Assembly (NCBI GenBank): GCA_014360005.1
Contig: JACIYI010000001.1
Coordinates: 186,001 to 250,000, forward strand
DNA length: 64,000 nucleotides
From: Candidatus Aminicenantota bacterium
GTDB lineage: Bacteria; Acidobacteriota; Aminicenantia; Aminicenantales; Saccharicenantaceae
Direction: 5' to 3'
The notes under the pieces were generated by a model, which worked only from the letters and a program-made list of their open reading frames with translations, had not been told where the DNA came from and made no database searches. Both the position numbers and the translations under genes were made by a program. Shown piece by piece: positions 45,758 through 56,004 of this stretch (positions within the stretch are counted from its first letter, which is position 1; each line of letters opens with the position of its first letter).

Positions 45758-46819
45758 ATGTCTTACTATAAATTAGAAAATAAGGAAAAAATCATCCTTA
45801 TTCTTACAGTCTCCGTCTACCTGGAGACTGGAAAACCGGTCAGCTCAGGGCTACTGGCTCAAAAGCTGAATTACAGGGTCTCTCCGGCCACCATCAGGAA
45901 TGCCATGGCCAGTCTGGAAAAGCAGGGTTACCTCTATCAACCCCATACTTCAGCCGGTCGGTTGCCAACGGACGAGGGCATCAGGTTCTATGTCGATAAC
46001 TTGCTTTCAGAAACCCTGCGCTCAACGCCCGAGGCCCTGAGAATCTACTCTGAAGAACTCAGCGTCGAATCGGGAGAGCTGGACAGCCTGTTGCTTCAGG
46101 TGAGTCAAATTCTGGCCAGTAATTCCGACAACCTGGCCTTTGTCATCTCTCCTCATATTTCACGGTTGGCCTTTGACCAGGTTAAGTTCGTGAAGCTGAA
46201 TGACAACCGGGTAATGATAGTTCTGGTCTCAACCTTCAACCTGGTCCAGACTGAAATCTTTGAAACCAGGACTCTGTTTACCCAGACCGAACTGGACCGG
46301 GCAGCCCAGTACATCAACCAGAATTTCCGGGGCAAAAACCTGGCTTTTGTCCGGGATTATTTGTTCCGGGAACTTCCGCGGCTGAAGATGCGGTACGAAG
46401 ACCTGGTGGAAAAGCTGATTGCTCTTCTTCGCAGTTATCCCTCACTGGAAAAAGAAGAGGGCAAGATTTTCCTCCAGGGGACAGCCAGGCTGCTGGATAA
46501 AGCTGAACTTTTTGATTTCAACAAGCTGAAGTCCCTGTTTCAGAATTTTGAGGAAAAGGCCAACCTGGCCCGCCTGCTGTCCGACCTGATCAGCCTGGAA
46601 AGGGTTAAGGTGATAATCGGCTCGGAATTGAAGCTGCCGGAAATAGCCGATTGTTCGCTGATTCTTTCTCATTACGGGTATCGCAATCAGATCCTGGGTT
46701 CCCTGGGCATCATCGGGCCCAAAAGATTGCCCTACGACCGGATTATTCCCTTGGTGGATAATGTGGCCCGGCGTCTGACCAGGACTATAACCACGCTGGA
46801 AAAAGGAGTGGCCTTATGA
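45758..46819 (+). CDS. hrcA: Heat-shock transcriptional repressor HrcA
   Basis: 353 residues, normal length. The N-terminal winged helix (about 1-75) has PVSSGLLAQKLNYRVSPATIRNAMASLEKQGYLYQPHTSAGRLPTDEGIRFYVD, the hallmark of HrcA. GAF-like and C-terminal regions follow, ending with SLGIIGPKRLPYDRIIPLVDNVARRLT. It represses the operon by binding CIRCE and needs GroE-type chaperones to fold. A CIRCE-like sequence lies just upstream, suggesting autoregulation. Its stop overlaps the grpE start by 4 bp. Confidence 0.97.
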   Translation: MSYYKLENKEKIILILTVSVYLETGKPVSSGLLAQKLNYRVSPATIRNAMASLEKQGYLYQPHTSAGRLPTDEGIRFYVDNLLSETLRSTPEALRIYSEELSVESGELDSLLLQVSQILASNSDNLAFVISPHISRLAFDQVKFVKLNDNRVMIVLVSTFNLVQTEIFETRTLFTQTELDRAAQYINQNFRGKNLAFVRDYLFRELPRLKMRYEDLVEKLIALLRSYPSLEKEEGKIFLQGTARLLDKAELFDFNKLKSLFQNFEEKANLARLLSDLISLERVKVIIGSELKLPEIADCSLILSHYGYRNQILGSLGIIGPKRLPYDRIIPLVDNVARRLTRTITTLEKGVAL

Positions 46820-47541
46820 GCGGCAAGAAGACAGATAAGGAAAAACCCGACAACCTGAATCAACCGGAGCCAGCTGGAAACGGCCAGGAAAAGTCAGGCA
46901 TCAGGGTTAAAGAAAAAGACAGCCAGCCGGAACCGACCTTCAAAGTCAGCGAGCAGGAAGAGATTGAATACCTGGAGCAGGTAAAAGAGGAAAAGGATAC
47001 AACCTGTGCTGCTCCCCAAGCCGGGGAACAATCCCCTGAGGAATTGATCCAGAAGCTCCAGGCTGAGCTGGAAAGCAAGAACCACGAGCTGGAACAATTG
47101 AAGAAAGCGGTGGAAGAGCTTAAAGAAAGATTCCTGAGAGCAGCAGCCGAGCTGGATAATGTCAGGAAGAGAGCCGAAAGAGACAAGGAGGAATTCTTCC
47201 AGTACGCCCTGAGTGACCTGCTCCGTGATATCCTGCCCATTATCGATAATTTTGAGCGAGCTCTCAAATCGGCCCAAACTGAGACCGACGGCCAGACTTT
47301 CCGCGAAGGGGTGGAGCTGATTTACCGGATGCTTCTCAACCTGATCAAGAAGTACGGGGTGAGACCCATCGAGCTCCATGACAACAAATTTGACCCCAGC
47401 CTGCATCATGCCCTGGCTTCGGAAGAATCGGCCGAGGTCAGCGAGCCTCTGGTCATGGAAGAATTGCAGAAGGGTTACCTGATTCACAATAGACTTCTGC
47501 GGCCAACTATGGTAAAAGTTATCATTCCGAAGAAGGACTGA
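46816..47541 (+). CDS. grpE: Nucleotide exchange factor GrpE
   Basis: 241 residues. A long charged N-terminal tail (about 1-85, Glu/Lys/Gln-rich) leads into the dimeric helix and the core AAELDNVRKRAERDKEEFFQYALSDLLRDILPIIDNFERAL. The beta-wing region ends HDNKFDPSLHHALASEES...LRPTMVKVI. It exchanges ADP on DnaK. Translationally coupled to hrcA (ATGA overlap) and 17 bp before dnaK. Confidence 0.97.
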   Translation: MSGKKTDKEKPDNLNQPEPAGNGQEKSGIRVKEKDSQPEPTFKVSEQEEIEYLEQVKEEKDTTCAAPQAGEQSPEELIQKLQAELESKNHELEQLKKAVEELKERFLRAAAELDNVRKRAERDKEEFFQYALSDLLRDILPIIDNFERALKSAQTETDGQTFREGVELIYRMLLNLIKKYGVRPIELHDNKFDPSLHHALASEESAEVSEPLVMEELQKGYLIHNRLLRPTMVKVIIPKKD

Positions 47542-47558
47542 CTGAAAAAGAACCGAGC

Positions 47559-49145
47559 ATGGCCGAAGTAATCGGGATTGACCTGGGAACCACCTACTCC
47601 TGCGTGGCTTACATGAACGGGCAGAGGCCCACGGTTATCCCCAACCTGGAAGGCAACAACACCACACCCTCAGTAGTGTCATTTGCTGCGGCCGGACAGC
47701 GGCTGGTGGGCTTGCCGGCCCTGCGTCAGGCTATCACCAACCCCGAAAATACGGTCTATTCAGTCAAGAGACTGATCGGCAAGAAGTACGACTCGCCGGA
47801 GATGGCCGAGCTGCGGACCAAGTTTCCCTACAAAATGGTGGAGGCTCCTAACGGGGATATCCTGATCGAGGTCGGGGGTGAGCTGTGTACTCCTCAGGAA
47901 ATCTCGGCCTTCATCCTTGGCTACCTCAAGCAATGTGCCGAAAATTACCTCGGGACCAGCGTGGAAGAGGCTATCATCACCGTTCCAGCCTATTTTAACG
48001 ACCACCAGCGCCAGGCCACCAAAGATGCGGCTGCTATCTGTGGGCTGAAGGTTCTGCGGATCATCAACGAGCCGACAGCGGCCAGCCTGGCCTATGGCTT
48101 TAACACCCGGAAGAATGGCCGGCTGGCGGTCTATGACCTGGGCGGCGGGACCTTTGACGTTACCATCCTGGAAATCCAGGACGGGGTGTTTCACATCCTG
48201 TCCACCAGCGGCGATACTTTCCTGGGCGGCGATGATTTTGATAACCGCCTCATTTCCTGGTTGCTGCAGGAGTTTCAGCAGGAACATGGTCTTGACCTCA
48301 GCCAGGATAAATTTGCCCTGCAGCGGATCAAGGAGGCGGCCGAGAAGGCCAAACGGGAACTGTCCTTCACTACGGAAACGGAGATCAGCCTGCCCTTTAT
48401 CTGCAACACCGACCGCGGTTCCCTGCATATCCAGAAAAAAATTAACCGCAGTTTCCTGGAGAAGCTGACCTCAGACCTGGTGGAAAGAACTCTGCTTATC
48501 TGCCAGCAGGCTCTAAAGGACGCCCACCTGGATGTTTCCAAAATAGATGAGGTCATACTGGTCGGCGGCCAGACCCGGATGCCCCTGGTGAGACAGATGG
48601 TGGCCGAGTATTTTCAGCGGCAGCCAGCGGCCCGGATTAACCCCGATGAAATAGTGGCCATGGGTGCGGCTTTGCAGGCCAGCATCATCAAAGGACAGGG
48701 TCGAGACCTGGTTTTGCTCCTCGACGTCACACCTTTTTCCATGGGAATTGAGACGGAAAATGGCCTGTTCCAGAAAATCATCGAGCGCAATACCACCATT
48801 CCGGCCCGCAAAACCATGGCCTTTACCACCGTCGAGAATAACCAGAGACGGGTCCGGATACATGTGCTCCAGGGTGAAAGCCCGGCGGCCAAAGATAATA
48901 AGTCCCTGGCCACTTTTGACCTGGTGGGGATTGACCCGGCCCCGGCCGGGGTTCCTCAGATAGATGTCACCTTTGAGATTGATGCCGACGGCCTGTTGAG
49001 GGTTTCGGCCCGGGATACCGGCACCGGGCGGGAACAGAAAATCGAAATCAAACCCTCGGCCGGTCTGTTGCCGGAACAGCTGCAGGAGATAATCGAGCGG
49101 AGGCAGAAGGAGGTGAGGAGCAGGGATGAAGAAGGATTATTATGA
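47559..49145 (+). CDS. dnaK: DnaK (Hsp70) lacking the C-terminal helical lid
   Basis: 528 residues; usual DnaK has about 610-640. The ATPase domain is complete ([59 protein letters not shown]), as is the beta substrate-binding domain, through DIDADGLL-like [32 protein letters not shown]. The chain stops about 25 residues later, inside what should be the first lid helix. The dnaJ start codon lies within the last 20 bases of dnaK, so the short end is built into the operon and there is no leftover lid sequence. Expected effect: faster substrate exchange. Whether a full-length paralogue exists elsewhere is unknown. Confidence 0.94.
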   Translation: MAEVIGIDLGTTYSCVAYMNGQRPTVIPNLEGNNTTPSVVSFAAAGQRLVGLPALRQAITNPENTVYSVKRLIGKKYDSPEMAELRTKFPYKMVEAPNGDILIEVGGELCTPQEISAFILGYLKQCAENYLGTSVEEAIITVPAYFNDHQRQATKDAAAICGLKVLRIINEPTAASLAYGFNTRKNGRLAVYDLGGGTFDVTILEIQDGVFHILSTSGDTFLGGDDFDNRLISWLLQEFQQEHGLDLSQDKFALQRIKEAAEKAKRELSFTTETEISLPFICNTDRGSLHIQKKINRSFLEKLTSDLVERTLLICQQALKDAHLDVSKIDEVILVGGQTRMPLVRQMVAEYFQRQPAARINPDEIVAMGAALQASIIKGQGRDLVLLLDVTPFSMGIETENGLFQKIIERNTTIPARKTMAFTTVENNQRRVRIHVLQGESPAAKDNKSLATFDLVGIDPAPAGVPQIDVTFEIDADGLLRVSARDTGTGREQKIEIKPSAGLLPEQLQEIIERRQKEVRSRDEEGLL

Positions 49146-50274
49146 AGTGCTCGGCGTCTCCAGACAGGCCTCGGCCGAAGAAATAAAAAAAGCCTACCGT
49201 CAGGCAGCCCTGAAATACCATCCAGACCGCAACCCCGGTAATAAGGAAGCCGAGGAGAAATTCAAGGAAGCGGCTGAAGCCTACAGCGTTTTAATTGACC
49301 CGGACAAGCGGGCTATCTATGACCGCTATGGCCATCAGGGTTTACAGGGACATGGCTATGAGGGCTTCCGCGGTTTCGACTCTTCAGTTTTCCAGGATTT
49401 TGAGGATATTCTCGGAAACCTCTTTGGCTTCAGCTTTTCGGAGTTTTTCGGCGGCGAATCGGCCCGCCGGCCGCGGGCCCAGCGCGGGCGCGACCTGGCC
49501 CTTGAGTTGCAGATAACGCTGGAAGAAGTAGCCGCCGGCACAGAAAAAGAACTTAAAATTACCCGCCACGAACTCTGCCCGGTCTGCCAGGGCTCCAGGC
49601 TAAGGCCGGGAACCAGGAAAACCACCTGCCCGGCCTGTCAGGGACGTGGTCAGCTGCGCTACCAGCAGGGCTTTTTCACCATCACCCGGACCTGCTCTCA
49701 CTGCGACGGGCTGGGGGAAATAATCGCCACCCCCTGCCAGGAATGTCAGGGCACCGGTCGGGTCAAGCAGAAAAGGCAATTAAAGGTCAAGGTCCCGGCC
49801 GGAGTTGATGACGGCACCAGGCTGCGGATTTCAGGAGAAGGTGAAGCCGGGGACCCGGGCCAGGCCCGGGGTGACCTGTATGTGATTATTAGAGTCAGGC
49901 GACACCCCTTCTTTGAGCGAAAAGGACGGGATCTTTACTGCCAGATAGACCTGAGTTTCTCTCAGGCCGCTCTCGGGGCCAGGATAGCCATTCCTCTTCT
50001 CGGAGGAGGCCATGAAATCCTCAAGATACCGGGCGGGGTGCAATCGGGTGAAGTTTTTAAGGTCCGGGGCGCCGGGTTGAAAGAGCTCGGCAGTCACCGG
50101 AACGGCGACCTCTATGTCCGGGTAGTGGTCAAGACCCCGGAAAAACTGGACAGAGAACAGAAGACTCTCTTGAACCGGCTGGCTGAATTGAGAGGGGAGA
50201 AGCTGGGGGAGGTCGACCGCTCGGTCCTGGAAAAATATCAGCAGGTAACCGGAAGCGAGGACAGTGACCAGTAA
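49126..50274 (+). CDS. dnaJ: Chaperone DnaJ (Hsp40)
   Basis: 382 residues. The J domain ([37 protein letters not shown]) has the HPD loop. A short Gly/Phe region, four CxxCxGxG-type zinc repeats ([32 protein letters not shown]) and the C-terminal substrate domains follow. Overlaps the end of dnaK by 20 bp and the start of rsmE by 11 bp. It delivers clients to DnaK and triggers ATP hydrolysis. Confidence 0.97.
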   Translation: MKKDYYEVLGVSRQASAEEIKKAYRQAALKYHPDRNPGNKEAEEKFKEAAEAYSVLIDPDKRAIYDRYGHQGLQGHGYEGFRGFDSSVFQDFEDILGNLFGFSFSEFFGGESARRPRAQRGRDLALELQITLEEVAAGTEKELKITRHELCPVCQGSRLRPGTRKTTCPACQGRGQLRYQQGFFTITRTCSHCDGLGEIIATPCQECQGTGRVKQKRQLKVKVPAGVDDGTRLRISGEGEAGDPGQARGDLYVIIRVRRHPFFERKGRDLYCQIDLSFSQAALGARIAIPLLGGGHEILKIPGGVQSGEVFKVRGAGLKELGSHRNGDLYVRVVVKTPEKLDREQKTLLNRLAELRGEKLGEVDRSVLEKYQQVTGSEDSDQ

Positions 50275-50986
50275 TCAATTTTTCATCGATAAATTGCCCG
50301 AAAACGGAGCCCCTTTTTTTCTCGAAGGACGGGAACATCACCACCTGTCCCGGGTAGCCAGGGTCAAACCGGGGGAGAAAATCTGGCTGACCGACGGCCG
50401 GGGGCGGAGGCTACTGGCCGAGGTGGAAAAAGTGGAGGCCAGCAGAACCAGACTGCGGCCGCTCCAGGCGGTTCAGGAAACGCTTAAGACTCGGGTGACC
50501 CTGGGCCTGGGGTTGACCAGGGCCGAGACCTTTGATTTCCTGGTTCAGAAAGCCACCGAGTTGGGCGTGGCCGAAATCCAGCCGTTGCTAACCAGAAGGT
50601 CGCAGCCCCTGCCGCGCGAGCGGCTTGAGAAAAAGCACCAACGCTGGGAGGCCATTGCCAGGGAAGCATTGAAACAATGCAAGGGCGCTCTTCTTCCGCT
50701 GATTGGTTACCCGCTGCCGCTGGAAGCAGCCCTGTTAAAAAATGTTGGTGGACTGAAATTTTATCTGGATGAAGATTGCCAGGGCTATTTTCGTGATATA
50801 CTGATAAGCAGCCCGAGGGAGGAAGTTTACCTCCTGGCCGGGCCGGAAGGCGGCTGGGCTGAAGAAGAAAAACAACAAATGGACAGAGCTGGATTCCAGG
50901 GGCTGTCGCTCGGCAGCCGGGTTCTGAGAACGGAAACGGCAGTTCTGGCCGCCCTGAGTTTGATTTCTCATTTCTGGAACTGGTGA
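50264..50986 (+). CDS. rsmE: 16S rRNA (uracil(1498)-N(3))-methyltransferase
   Basis: 240 residues from GTG. SPOUT-family features: [27 protein letters not shown] at the N-terminal PUA-like part, [30 protein letters not shown] in the middle, and the SAM knot [16 protein letters not shown]...[16 protein letters not shown] at the end. It methylates U1498 in the decoding region of 16S rRNA. rsmE following dnaJ is a common arrangement. The next gene starts 1 bp after its stop. Confidence 0.95.
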   Translation: MTSNQFFIDKLPENGAPFFLEGREHHHLSRVARVKPGEKIWLTDGRGRRLLAEVEKVEASRTRLRPLQAVQETLKTRVTLGLGLTRAETFDFLVQKATELGVAEIQPLLTRRSQPLPRERLEKKHQRWEAIAREALKQCKGALLPLIGYPLPLEAALLKNVGGLKFYLDEDCQGYFRDILISSPREEVYLLAGPEGGWAEEEKQQMDRAGFQGLSLGSRVLRTETAVLAALSLISHFWNW

Positions 50987-50987
50987 C

Positions 50988-51926
50988 ATGTTTCTTCAGG
51001 GACAGAAAGTAGGTAAGTACGAAATACTGAGATCCCTCGGCAGCGGCGGGTTCGGCTCGGTTTACCTGGCCCGGGACACCTGGCTGGATATCAAGGTGGC
51101 CATCAAGGTCCCGCACAAGCAATCACAGGAGCTGTTCAAGCTGCTGAAGGAACCGCGGCTGCAGGCCGCCCTCAACCATCCTAACATCGTTCGGGTGCTG
51201 GCGGCGGAAAAAGAAAAAGACGTTTTCTTCATGGTTATGGAATACGTCAAGGGCAAATCCCTGGAGAAAATCCTGGAAAAAGAGAAAATCCTGGAAGCCG
51301 AGCGGGCGGTGGATATTGTCAAGCAGATTGCCTACGGCGTGGATCACGCCCACAAGAATAAAATCATTCACCGCGACCTGAGGCCCTCCAACATCCTGAT
51401 CTCCGAGGAAGGCACGGTCAAGATCACCGATTTCGGGACCTCGGCCTGGCTTAACTCCACCCAGTACGCCTCAACCCGGATAGGCTCGCCACCTTACATG
51501 GCCCCGGAACAATTCCTGGGCAAGGCTTCCTACTGTTCCGACATCTATTCCATCGGCTGTATATTTTATGAAATGATCGTGGGGCGTCCGCCGATTTTTG
51601 ACCCCGACCCTTTTAAGATCCTGGAAAAGGCCCAGCAGGGTAAGATAACCCCGCCCCGTCTGAAAAATATGAAAGTGCCCAAAGAGGTGGATGTCCTGAT
51701 CATGCGCTGTCTGGCCCCCCGGGTAGAAGACCGGGTCCAGAGTGCTTCGGAAATAATCAGGGAACTGTCCCGGATAAAGGGCAAAGAAGAAAAAACCAGT
51801 GAGCTGGAAGACATCTTCGCCCGGATAAAAGCCCGGGAGCAGAGACGGTCAGACCTGTGCTGGAACTGCCGCCGTCCTCTGCCTTATAAGACCAGGGTCT
51901 GTCCCTACTGCGGAGAAAACGTCTGA
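50988..51926 (+). CDS. Serine/threonine protein kinase with C-terminal zinc ribbon
   Basis: 312 residues. Kinase domain about 10-265: GSGGFGSVY (Gly loop), AIKVPHK (Lys), HRDLRPSN (catalytic loop with Arg where most Ser/Thr kinases have Lys), TDFGTS (DFG) and MAPEQF (APE-like). The last 25 residues are CWNCRRPLPYKTRVCPYCGENV, two CxxC pairs of a zinc ribbon. There is no membrane helix, so it is cytosolic. It is tightly coupled to rsmE, so it probably belongs to the heat-shock operon. Targets unknown. Confidence 0.9.
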   Translation: MFLQGQKVGKYEILRSLGSGGFGSVYLARDTWLDIKVAIKVPHKQSQELFKLLKEPRLQAALNHPNIVRVLAAEKEKDVFFMVMEYVKGKSLEKILEKEKILEAERAVDIVKQIAYGVDHAHKNKIIHRDLRPSNILISEEGTVKITDFGTSAWLNSTQYASTRIGSPPYMAPEQFLGKASYCSDIYSIGCIFYEMIVGRPPIFDPDPFKILEKAQQGKITPPRLKNMKVPKEVDVLIMRCLAPRVEDRVQSASEIIRELSRIKGKEEKTSELEDIFARIKAREQRRSDLCWNCRRPLPYKTRVCPYCGENV

Positions 51927-51960
51927 ACTCGAAGGAACCAGCCTGAAGCAGAGTTTTAAA

Positions 51961-51989
51961 TTGACAACTACCGGCGGTTGATTTACTAT
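51961..51989 (+). promoter_or_regulatory. Promoter upstream of pilT
   Basis: TTGACA at 51961-51966, 17-bp spacer, TACTAT at 51984-51989. The pilT start lies about 160 bp downstream; no gene is seen in between. Confidence 0.55.
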
Positions 51990-52150
51990 AAAAACAATTT
52001 AGGCTGAAAACAGGACGGGCTGGGAGAAGCCGGGCAAGATGAAGGCCAGCCAGAGGATGAATTACCGCAATAACCTGAGGCCCGGGCCCTCAGCCAGGAA
52101 GATAAAATGCAGCTTCACAATAAAAACTTTAGGAACTCAGGGAGGGTTTG

Positions 52151-53305
52151 ATGATTATTGATGATCTGCTAAAAATTGCTATCGAGAGGGATGCTTCGGA
52201 CCTGCACTTAAAAGCCGGAAATCATCCGATGATCAGGGTTCACGGGACGCTCATTCCCCTGGTCGGATTTCCCCGCCTGACGGGTGAGGATACTGAGGAC
52301 CTGGCCAACCAGATCATGACCGATCACCAGAGGAAGAAACTAAAGGAAGATTTCGACGTCGACCTGGCCTACAGCCTGTCTGGTTTTGGCCGTTTCCGGG
52401 GAAGCATCTATTACCAGAGGGGAACCCTGGCCATTTCTCTGAGAATTATCCCGCTGGAAGTGAGAACCATCCGGGAACTGTTGCTGCCCGAAGTCCTGGA
52501 AAAAATAGCCTTTTATCCGCGGGGCCTGGTTCTGGTGACCGGAACTACCGGAAGCGGCAAGACCACCACTCTGGCTGCCATGATAGATTACATCAATACC
52601 TACCGCCGGGAAAACATCATAACCGTGGAAGACCCCATTGAGTACCTGCACAAGGACAAGAAGAGCACCATCAGCCAGAGAGAAGTGGGTATGGACGTCT
52701 TGAGTTTTTCCCGCGGGCTGAGAGCCTGTCTGCGGGAAGACCCCGATGTCATCCTGGTGGGCGAAATGAGAGACCTGGAGACCATAGAAACTGCCCTGCT
52801 GGCGGCCGAAACCGGTCATCTGGTGCTGAGTACCCTGCACACCCTGGACGCCCCCGAAACCATCAACCGTATTATCGCCACTTTCCCGCCGCATCACCAG
52901 CGGCAGGTCAGGCTGCAGCTGGCCAGCGTACTCAAGGCGGTCATCTCCATGCGCCTGGTGCCGCGGATGGACGAGCAGGGCCGGGTGCCAGCGGTGGAAG
53001 TGATGATCAGCACACCTTTCATCCAGGAATGTATTGCCGACCGGGAAAAAACTGGGCTGATACGGGATGCCATTGCCACCGGCCTCTCCCAGTACGGCAT
53101 GCAGACCTTTGACCAATCAATTTATCAATTATACAGGGATGGTTACATCTCGTTTGAGCAGGGCATCAAGTACTCGTCCAATCCGGATGCCTTCAAGCTG
53201 AGGGTGATGGGGGTCCAGTCGACGCTGGACATCGCCCTGGAGCAGATGGAAAAAGAAATGGTTAAGGTGGAGAGAGTTGAAGGAGGGAACGAAGAGGAAA
53301 GTTAA
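52151..53305 (+). CDS. pilT: PilT-family type IV pilus retraction ATPase
   Basis: 384 residues from ATG 52151 after GGAGGG. The N-terminal domain begins IDDLLKIAIERDASDLHLKAGNHPM, typical of PilT/PilU. Walker A is GTTGSGKTTTLAAM (about 130-143), the Asp box VEDPIEYLHKDKKS, Walker B EDPDVILVGEMRDLETIETALLAAETGHLVLSTLHT, and the C-terminal IRDAIATG and QTFDQSIYQLY segments. It powers pilus retraction and twitching. No other pilus gene is in the window, so the machinery must be elsewhere. Ends 3 bp before alaS. Confidence 0.93.
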   Translation: MIIDDLLKIAIERDASDLHLKAGNHPMIRVHGTLIPLVGFPRLTGEDTEDLANQIMTDHQRKKLKEDFDVDLAYSLSGFGRFRGSIYYQRGTLAISLRIIPLEVRTIRELLLPEVLEKIAFYPRGLVLVTGTTGSGKTTTLAAMIDYINTYRRENIITVEDPIEYLHKDKKSTISQREVGMDVLSFSRGLRACLREDPDVILVGEMRDLETIETALLAAETGHLVLSTLHTLDAPETINRIIATFPPHHQRQVRLQLASVLKAVISMRLVPRMDEQGRVPAVEVMISTPFIQECIADREKTGLIRDAIATGLSQYGMQTFDQSIYQLYRDGYISFEQGIKYSSNPDAFKLRVMGVQSTLDIALEQMEKEMVKVERVEGGNEEES

Positions 53306-53308
53306 CGG

Positions 53309-55948
53309 ATGATGAAAGCTAATGAAATCAGAACTGCTTTTCTGGAGTTCTTCGAAAAGAGGGGGCACCGGGTAGTCCCCAGTTCTTCCCTCATTCCCAA
53401 GGATGACCCGACCCTGCTGTTTACTAACGCCGGGATGAACCAGTTCAAGAATATTTTTCTTGGACTGGAAAAACGCAGCTACAGCCGGGCGGCCACGGTC
53501 CAGAAATGCCTGCGGGTCAGCGGCAAGCACAACGACCTGGAGCAGGTGGGCCGCACTCCCAAGCATCATACTTTTTTCGAGATGCTGGGCAATTTTTCTT
53601 TTGGCGATTATTTCAAAGGAGAAGCCATCGCCTTTGCCTGGGAACTGGTTACCGGTATTTATCGCCTGCCGGCAGAAAAACTTTACATTACTGTCTATCA
53701 GGATGACGACGAAGCCTATCGCCTCTGGAACCAGGAAATTGGTATCCCGGCAGGCAAGATTTTCCGCTTCGGTCGGGAAGATAATTTCTGGGCCATGGGC
53801 GAAACCGGTCCCTGCGGACCCTGCTCGGAAATTCATTATGACCTGGGTGAAGAGATCGAGCCCGGAGCGCCCCGGGACCTGATCGCCAGCGGCAGTTACC
53901 GCTTTGTCGAGCTCTGGAACCTGGTCTTTATGGAATTTTTCCAGGACGAGAAGGGACAGATGCACCGGCTGCCCCGGCCTTCCATTGATACTGGCCTGGG
54001 ACTGGAGAGGATGGCGGCCGTGCTCCAGGGCCGGACCAGCAATTTTGAAACCGACCTGTTCCTGCCCCTGATCAAAGCTATCGTTCAGGAAAGCAACCAG
54101 GAATATCCCAGCGGCGGGGAATCGGATGTCTGGGTCAGAATCATCGCCGACCACATCCGGGCCATCACCTTTCTCATCGGTGACGGGGTGACTCCGGCCA
54201 ACGAGGGCCGTGGTTATGTTCTCAGGCGGCTGATTCGTCGGGCCTACCGCCGGGGCAACCTGCTGGGACTGGATAAGCCTTTTCTCTACCGGCTGGCCGG
54301 GACTGTGGTGGACATTATGAAAGAAGCTTACCCGGAGCTGATGTCCAACCTGCCCTACATCAGCCGGGTCTGCCTGGCTGAGGAGGAAAGGTTTATCTAC
54401 ACCCTGAATTCCGGACTTCGCTATTTCGAGCAGTATGCTGCTGAGGCTCTGGCGGCTGGCAGCTGGGTCATAGCGGGCGACAGGGTTTTCAAACTTTATG
54501 ACACCTTCGGCTTTCCGCTTGACCTCTGCCAGGAGCTGGCCCGGGAAAAGAACCTGGAAGTGGACGAGGCCGGCTTCCAGCAGGAGCTGGAAAGGCAGAA
54601 GGAAAGAGCCCGGCAATCATGGGAAGGCGAGGCCAGGCTGAAAGAAAAATCCATCTATCAGAATTTCCAGCAGCTGAAAATAATGCCCGTTTTCTATGAG
54701 AAAGAAGCAGTGGAAGAAACGGAAGTACTGGCCATACTCAAGGATGGCCGACCCCTTGACTCCCTGAAAGAAGGGGAGAGGGGGGAGGTGATTCTATCCA
54801 TCACTCCGTTTTATGCCGAAGCCGGGGGACAGGTGGGCGATGCCGGAGTTCTCAAAAGCTCGCATTTTTCTGGAATGGTAGAGGAGACCTTTGCCCCCGT
54901 TCCAGGGGTCATCGTTCATAAAGTTAAGGTCCTGGCCGGGGAGCTTAAAACCGGCCAGGTAGTGGAAGCGGTGGTGGACGCCAGCCGGCGAAAAGCCATC
55001 AGCCGCAATCACACCGCCACCCATCTGCTGCACGCCGCCCTGAGGCAGATTCTGGGCGACCATGTCCGGCAGTCCGGTTCGCTGGTCAATAACCGGCGGT
55101 TCCGTTTTGACTTTACCCATTTCGCCGCCCTGAGCCTGGAAGAAGTGGAAAAAGTGGAACGGCTGGTCAACGATAAGATCAGAGAAAACCTGCCGGTAAC
55201 CATCAAGGTTACCACACTGGAAGAAGGCCTGGCCGAAGGAGCCATGGCCATTTTTGAAGAAAAGTACGGAGAAAAGGTCAGGCTGGTCAAAGTGGGAGAT
55301 TTCAGTAAAGAGCTGTGCGGCGGCATTCATGTGCGGCAGACCGGGGAAATCGGCTTATTCAAGATAGTCTCAGAATCAAGCGTGGCTGCCGGTCTGCGCC
55401 GGATTGAAGCCGTGACCGGGGAAGAAGCCTTTAATTACGTGGCCGGACTGGAAGAACAACTGCGGCAGCTGGAAAAGCTGTTCCGGGTCAGCCGGAAGGA
55501 ACTTCTGACGCGGGCCGAGAAAACGCTGGAGGTCCTGGAAGAAAAGGAAGAGGAAATCAAGCGGCTCAAACAAAAATTAGTCCAGCAGGCCGGCCAGTCT
55601 CCAGAAATGGCCGTCAGGGAAATTAAAGGAGTTAAGCTGGTCACCCAGAAGTTTGAGGGCGTCGATATCGAAGCCCTGAGGCAGTATGCCGACAACCTGA
55701 AACAAAAGTTCAGCTCGGGAGTTATTGTCCTGGCCTCAAGATTCGAGGGCCGGGCATTCCTGGTGGTGGCTGTGACCCCTGACCTGACCGCCAGGGTCCA
55801 GGCCAACAAGCTGATTAAAGACCTGTCCGGGGTCATCGGCGGCGGTGGCGGCGGTCGGCCTGATTTTGCCCAGGCTGGCGGCACCCGGTCGGAGAACATT
55901 GACCAGGCCCTGGAAAAAAGTTTTGACCTGTTGGGGAAATTTTTGTAA
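53309..55948 (+). CDS. alaS: Alanyl-tRNA synthetase
   Basis: 879 residues, full length. Class II motifs occur in the N-terminal half (FFEKRGHRVVPSSSLIPKDDPTLLFTNAGMNQFKNIFLG; NLVFMEFFQDEKG; DTGLGLERMAAVLQG). The editing domain has the HTATHLLHAAL zinc motif with KELCGGIHV. A coiled coil and the C-Ala domain end with GGGGGGRPDFAQAGG. It charges tRNA-Ala and clears mischarged Ser/Gly. It begins 3 bp after pilT and may be co-transcribed with it. Confidence 0.97.
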   Translation: MMKANEIRTAFLEFFEKRGHRVVPSSSLIPKDDPTLLFTNAGMNQFKNIFLGLEKRSYSRAATVQKCLRVSGKHNDLEQVGRTPKHHTFFEMLGNFSFGDYFKGEAIAFAWELVTGIYRLPAEKLYITVYQDDDEAYRLWNQEIGIPAGKIFRFGREDNFWAMGETGPCGPCSEIHYDLGEEIEPGAPRDLIASGSYRFVELWNLVFMEFFQDEKGQMHRLPRPSIDTGLGLERMAAVLQGRTSNFETDLFLPLIKAIVQESNQEYPSGGESDVWVRIIADHIRAITFLIGDGVTPANEGRGYVLRRLIRRAYRRGNLLGLDKPFLYRLAGTVVDIMKEAYPELMSNLPYISRVCLAEEERFIYTLNSGLRYFEQYAAEALAAGSWVIAGDRVFKLYDTFGFPLDLCQELAREKNLEVDEAGFQQELERQKERARQSWEGEARLKEKSIYQNFQQLKIMPVFYEKEAVEETEVLAILKDGRPLDSLKEGERGEVILSITPFYAEAGGQVGDAGVLKSSHFSGMVEETFAPVPGVIVHKVKVLAGELKTGQVVEAVVDASRRKAISRNHTATHLLHAALRQILGDHVRQSGSLVNNRRFRFDFTHFAALSLEEVEKVERLVNDKIRENLPVTIKVTTLEEGLAEGAMAIFEEKYGEKVRLVKVGDFSKELCGGIHVRQTGEIGLFKIVSESSVAAGLRRIEAVTGEEAFNYVAGLEEQLRQLEKLFRVSRKELLTRAEKTLEVLEEKEEEIKRLKQKLVQQAGQSPEMAVREIKGVKLVTQKFEGVDIEALRQYADNLKQKFSSGVIVLASRFEGRAFLVVAVTPDLTARVQANKLIKDLSGVIGGGGGGRPDFAQAGGTRSENIDQALEKSFDLLGKFL

Positions 55949-56004
55949 AATCACCCCAAAAGGCGATTGCCCGGGAAGGGAACTGGTCTTAGGATATAGA
56001 TAGG

